From Ailanthus altissimus (lineage: Eukaryota; Streptophyta; Magnoliopsida; Sapindales; Simaroubaceae): a stretch of 64,000 nt of DNA. Below are positions 62,201 to 64,000 of the stretch, in pieces. The position numbers and the translations under genes are program-made. The first letter of the stretch is position 1. Each line of letters begins with the position of its first letter. Below the pieces are notes generated by a model that ran no database searches, had not been told where the DNA came from, and was given only the letters and a program-made list of their open reading frames with translations. The DNA lies in contig OX327693.1 of assembly GCA_946807835.1 (NCBI GenBank), forward strand, positions 12,479,501-12,543,500, written 5' to 3'.

Positions 62201-64000
62201 TTTTTATGAGGTCTTTTTTTTGTCAAGACGACGCATATTTTCAATCCACGAGATAGGCAAAATCAACTCATTTAGTCAGGTTATGGATCTTTTAAAGTTT
62301 CAAGGGATACATGTAGCTACGTACTCCTAATGTGGTTTCTTTTACAAGATTCATCCTTTCAAGACAAATTACTATGAACAATGTCTCTACCATTAAAAGT
62401 GGAAAACTAAACATCCATAGCCCCCACAACATTGTCAACATAAGATAAATTTTTATTTAATGAGATTTAAACAATTAAATCATGTGTTATACAAGTGACA
62501 AGAACCTAAGAACAGGTTCATTTTATTATAGGCAAGATTGAGCCTACCTAACCAAAATCCACCCCACACCTATACAAACATCGACAAGGGCCAGTAGCAC
62601 GCATCCAAGAACAACCAGAAAATAGTGTCTACAGGGTGCTTTTACCAAAAAGTAAGCAATTAGTGACTACAAAGTCCACCAGTGAAGAAAGAGATTGCGT
62701 AAAAATATGACATACCTAAGTTCTTGTGATCTGAACTTAATTTCTTCTAGCGTAAGAGAAGCTTTAGGAGCCCCATCACCAATGCTGACAGGTACCTGAG
62801 GCAAATAAATCAGTAAACCTAGCCCCAATATCTACACACAAACAAATATATAAATTTATGCCTCTTGTTATTGAATTCATGATTCACAAAACCAACAATT
62901 AGATTTCATACTCTCAATGCACTCATTTGCACCCACCAAGACTCAAGTTGATGGGAAATTTGAAGCTATTTAAGTAAAAGTAAGTTCAATGGAAATTTCT
63001 TAGATATAAAAATGTTAGAACATGAACCAGATAACTATATTATGATATTTGGCTGGGGTAGCAGTTACTATGAATGAATTTGAGCCAATGTTTAGATTTA
63101 TGAGAAATAAATACTATGATATGTTGGGCTGGTGAGAGATGTTACCTGCCTTATGGTGAGCAATACGCATGATATAAGCATTCTGTTCGAAACCCAATCA
63201 TATGGTGCCACAAAATTTGCACCACATATGCACATCTATGATCCATAAGGTAAGTGGTGATGCTCAACACAGAACGCCTCTTTTCTCTCTCTCCCTCTCT
63301 CTCTCATTATCATATGATGAAAAATTACTTAGAAGTGTAAAAAGGGTGCACAAGCCACTATAATCTAGTGGTAAAGGGCCGCCGTGCACCTCCCCCTCCA
63401 ATATGGAGGTCTCAGATTAAAATTCCCCCTCCCCCAATTCGGAAAAAAAGTGTAAAAAAGGCTACTACATGTTAACATGTCAAAGAATGTGTCAACTCCA
63501 AGCAAACTGTTCATCTTTTCTATACTTGGAACTTTTTTAACAAACAAAATATGATCATGTGGTGTAGGAGCACAAATTCTAGGCACCATGCCTGAGAGGC
63601 TGCTGCAGCCTTTATCTAATTATCTTCCACGTATAACATAGTAATATTCAAAACAAATTACCAAACATTTGAGGTGGTAATAAAGGATTATTGCAGGTCC
63701 AGAATTCAAGAGAAGCAAGACATGCATACGAGCATGAATTCATACCATGGGCATCTCGTCTATGTCTGGGTCATTCTCATGTTCAACCACCCAATTTACA
63801 GCAGCCTCAACACTGGCATTACCTGAATTTTTTTTTTTAAAAAAAAAATCAAATAATTAGCCTATAATCAAGACAAAAGATGGCCATAATGCAAAGATCG
63901 TTTGAAGAAAACCATCAGTAAATGGTGTCCACTAAACCTATACATACAACAAAAGAGGGAAAGCTGCATTGTTGCAGTACCTGAATCAATGCCCAAAATC
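50088..64000 (-). CDS. UBA and PUB domain protein, ten exons visible, 5' end outside window
   Basis: Exons on the minus strand: 63,981-64,000; 63,746-63,822; 62,716-62,795; 54,171-54,231; 53,154-53,221; 52,939-53,020; 52,581-52,664; 52,404-52,481; 51,169-51,286; 50,088-50,264. All junctions are GT-AG and phases agree except into the 51,169-51,286 exon. The product has the last helix of a UBA domain ([20 protein letters not shown]), a long charged coiled coil, an [12 protein letters not shown] motif, and a C-terminal PUB domain ending [11 protein letters not shown] domains bind ubiquitin and PUB domains bind the C-terminus of p97/CDC48, so a role as a CDC48 adaptor in the cytosol or nucleus is likely. 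The architecture resembles the Arabidopsis UBA/PUG protein family (such as At1g04850), whose N-terminal part would lie right of the window. Expression and integrity are uncertain because of the PUB-exon frameshift. Confidence 0.85.
51169..51286 (-). CDS. UBA/PUB gene, PUB core exon with a frameshift
   Basis: From the obvious acceptor tctag the exon starts DDDAN in the expected frame. The rest, [18 protein letters not shown] then [16 protein letters not shown], lies in another frame. Where a full codon (Val in relatives, by expectation) should sit after GCTAAT there is one base, so two bases seem lost. Read straight, the protein would end within about 25 codons. An internal ttcag at 51,256-51,260 would splice in frame from 51,255 and drop about eleven residues, but it lacks a good pyrimidine tract. 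Confidence 0.8.
52343..52436 (-). repeat. 47-bp tandem duplication of an exon end with its splice donor
   Basis: 52,343-52,388 and 52,389-52,436 share (t/c)aacta-atttaccttgt, ttc-gctt and gagatcgcaa at about 47-base spacing. The second contains the real exon end and donor; the first is a copy inside the intron. Confidence 0.85.
52404..52481 (-). CDS. UBA/PUB gene, exon entering the PUB domain
   Basis: 78 bases between tgtag and gtaaat. Encodes [20 protein letters not shown] then LKQNHK. A partial duplicate of its 3' end with a second donor lies directly downstream at 52,343-52,388. Confidence 0.9.
52581..52664 (-). CDS. UBA/PUB gene, linker exon
   Basis: 84 bases between cacag and gtagga. 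Encodes [20 protein letters not shown] then DLVVDDKK. The RRRRLGL motif closes the coiled coil. Confidence 0.9.
52939..53020 (-). CDS. UBA/PUB gene, third coiled-coil exon
   Basis: 82 bases between tccag and gttatt. Encodes [20 protein letters not shown] then QKLEEDK. Confidence 0.9.
53154..53221 (-). CDS. UBA/PUB gene, second coiled-coil exon
   Basis: 68 bases between aatag and gtacg. Encodes [20 protein letters not shown] then RKR. Confidence 0.9.
54171..54231 (-). CDS. UBA/PUB gene, first coiled-coil exon
   Basis: 61 bases between tttaag and gtgatt. Encodes [20 protein letters not shown], an almost wholly charged helix, continuing the Arg codon split over the 8.5-kb intron. Confidence 0.9.
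54420..57400 (-). mobile_element. truncated copia element in the 8.5-kb intron, same strand as the gene
   Basis: From high to low: gag start region [19 protein letters not shown] near 57,330; integrase block [12 protein letters not shown] near 56,060; integrase C-terminal remnants at 55,180-55,600; RT from 54,940 with [40 protein letters not shown] and IYGLKQA; and the catalytic box [11 protein letters not shown] near 54,450, where the usual YVDD is YDDD. The element stops there: the rest of RT, RNase H and the 3' LTR are absent. Stops and frameshifts throughout. Confidence 0.88.
54551..54940 (-). pseudogene. copia reverse transcriptase remnant
   Basis: An open stretch of 129 codons containing the RVT_2 motifs named in the parent element. 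Frame is lost after GLKQA and resumes as [11 protein letters not shown] downstream to about 54,420. Confidence 0.92.
57641..57932. repeat. 146-bp tandem duplication at the start of the intronic solo LTR
   Basis: Two nearly identical units start at 57,641 and 57,787 (aacctttaaacctacatatt). Each includes host flank and the first bases of the LTR. The few differences suggest a recent event. Confidence 0.93.
57807..60259 (+). mobile_element. 2.45-kb solo LTR in the intron
   Basis: Begins TGTTGACATTTG and ends ctcactcata. It aligns along its length with the solo LTR at 32,554-34,866, and no primer site or internal region follows. It carries a degenerate tandem pair of about 140 bases at 59,400-59,690 that the other copy lacks. 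Confidence 0.8.
60260..61660. other. intronic sequence, no gene seen
   Basis: AT-rich. On the minus strand it follows a primer-binding site, so it may be the leader of an LTR element; no coding blocks were recognised. A short GC-richer run at 60,975-61,090 gives a chance ORF. Confidence 0.45.
61661..62440 (-). mobile_element. 5' LTR and primer-binding site of an LTR element
   Basis: LTR 61,676-62,440: on the minus strand it runs TGTTGACAATG...ATCCAACA, with a TATA-like gtataaaag near 61,950. Two bases beyond its end is tggtatcaaagcc (complement of 61,661-61,673). Its interior should lie to the left and may be the copia gag-pol at 54,420-57,400, separated from it by the solo LTR at 57,807; that link is inference. 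Confidence 0.7.
62716..62795 (-). CDS. UBA/PUB gene, exon after the UBA domain
   Basis: 80 bases between ctcag and gtatg. Encodes [20 protein letters not shown] then FRSQELR. The following intron (54,232-62,715) is about 8.5 kb and full of transposons. Confidence 0.9.
63333..63461 (+). mobile_element. tRNA-derived SINE in an intron
   Basis: The body (about 63,347-63,448) has an A-box-like tataatctagtggtaaagg and a B-box-like ggtctcagattaaaattcc, ending aattcggaaaaaa. Flanking aagtgtaaaaaggg (63,333) and aagtgtaaaaaagg (63,449) form a target duplication of about 13 bases. Confidence 0.7.
63746..63822 (-). CDS. UBA/PUB gene, exon with UBA helix 3
   Basis: 77 bases between ttcag and gtatga. 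Encodes [18 protein letters not shown] then DIDEMPM, the C-terminal UBA helix and the acidic end typical of UBX/PUB proteins. Confidence 0.9.
63981..64000 (-). CDS. UBA/PUB gene, 3' end of an exon cut by the window edge
   Basis: Reads ILGIDS plus the first base of a Gly codon, followed by donor gtactg. The phase joins correctly to the next exon. Confidence 0.7.

Noticed and set aside
1..64000. tRNA, rRNA and CRISPR arrays
   Set aside because: I found no intact tRNA cloverleaf (only SINE-like decayed A and B boxes), no rRNA blocks, and no direct-repeat-spacer arrays.

Overview
This is nuclear DNA from a flowering plant, probably a eudicot. It is AT-rich, has plant-type spliced exons, and carries decayed Ty3/gypsy, Ty1/copia, TRIM, MULE, CACTA and SINE-like elements. 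Several pieces are recognisably plant: PPR, GID2/SLY1 F-box, ERECTA leucine-rich repeats, and a UBA/PUB-domain gene. I cannot name the species. Almost every ORF longer than 60 codons is a remnant of a transposon polyprotein or a chance reading frame. The only credible host gene lies on the minus strand from 50,088 to beyond the right edge.

Layout. 1-7,691: a Ty3/gypsy element on the minus strand, its left LTR cut by the window, inserted inside the integrase of a copia element whose 3' half resumes at 7,692 and ends with an LTR at 10,203. 10,260-13,640: a PPR pseudogene (minus) split by a short non-autonomous LTR element (10,974-13,457). About 14,745-15,998: a 1.25-kb foldback element. 16,760-21,240: a decayed Mutator-like element with DUF1985-like and Ulp1/C48 protease remnants on plus, converging on a MURA transposase remnant on minus. 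23,402-24,825: a solo LTR with a perfect 5-bp target duplication. 25,754-about 31,050: a decayed copia element (minus). 31,157-31,650: a second DUF1985-like remnant. 32,458-35,915: a TRIM-like miniature LTR element; its first LTR is split by a 2.3-kb solo LTR and its second carries a triplicated promoter-like unit.

37,372-42,468: the most interesting region. It appears to be a CACTA transposon with a TAA/TAA target duplication and subterminal repeats. It carries fragments of at least two and probably three unrelated host genes: GID2/SLY1, a MYB-CC factor, and ERECTA. The ERECTA part keeps its introns. No transposase is visible, so it looks like a non-autonomous gene-capturing (Pack-CACTA) element.

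42,469-49,840: tandem repeats, a second member of the short copia-type family seen at 10,974, SINE-like pieces and simple repeats. 50,088-64,000: the UBA/PUB gene, transcribed leftward, with ten exons visible and the start off the right edge. Splice phases agree at every junction except the exon opening the PUB domain, which has a net two-base deficit. One intron of about 8.5 kb holds a truncated copia element, a 2.45-kb solo LTR and a 5' LTR with primer-binding site; another intron holds a SINE.

The genes do not form a pathway: this is a transposon-dense interval beside one housekeeping-type gene.
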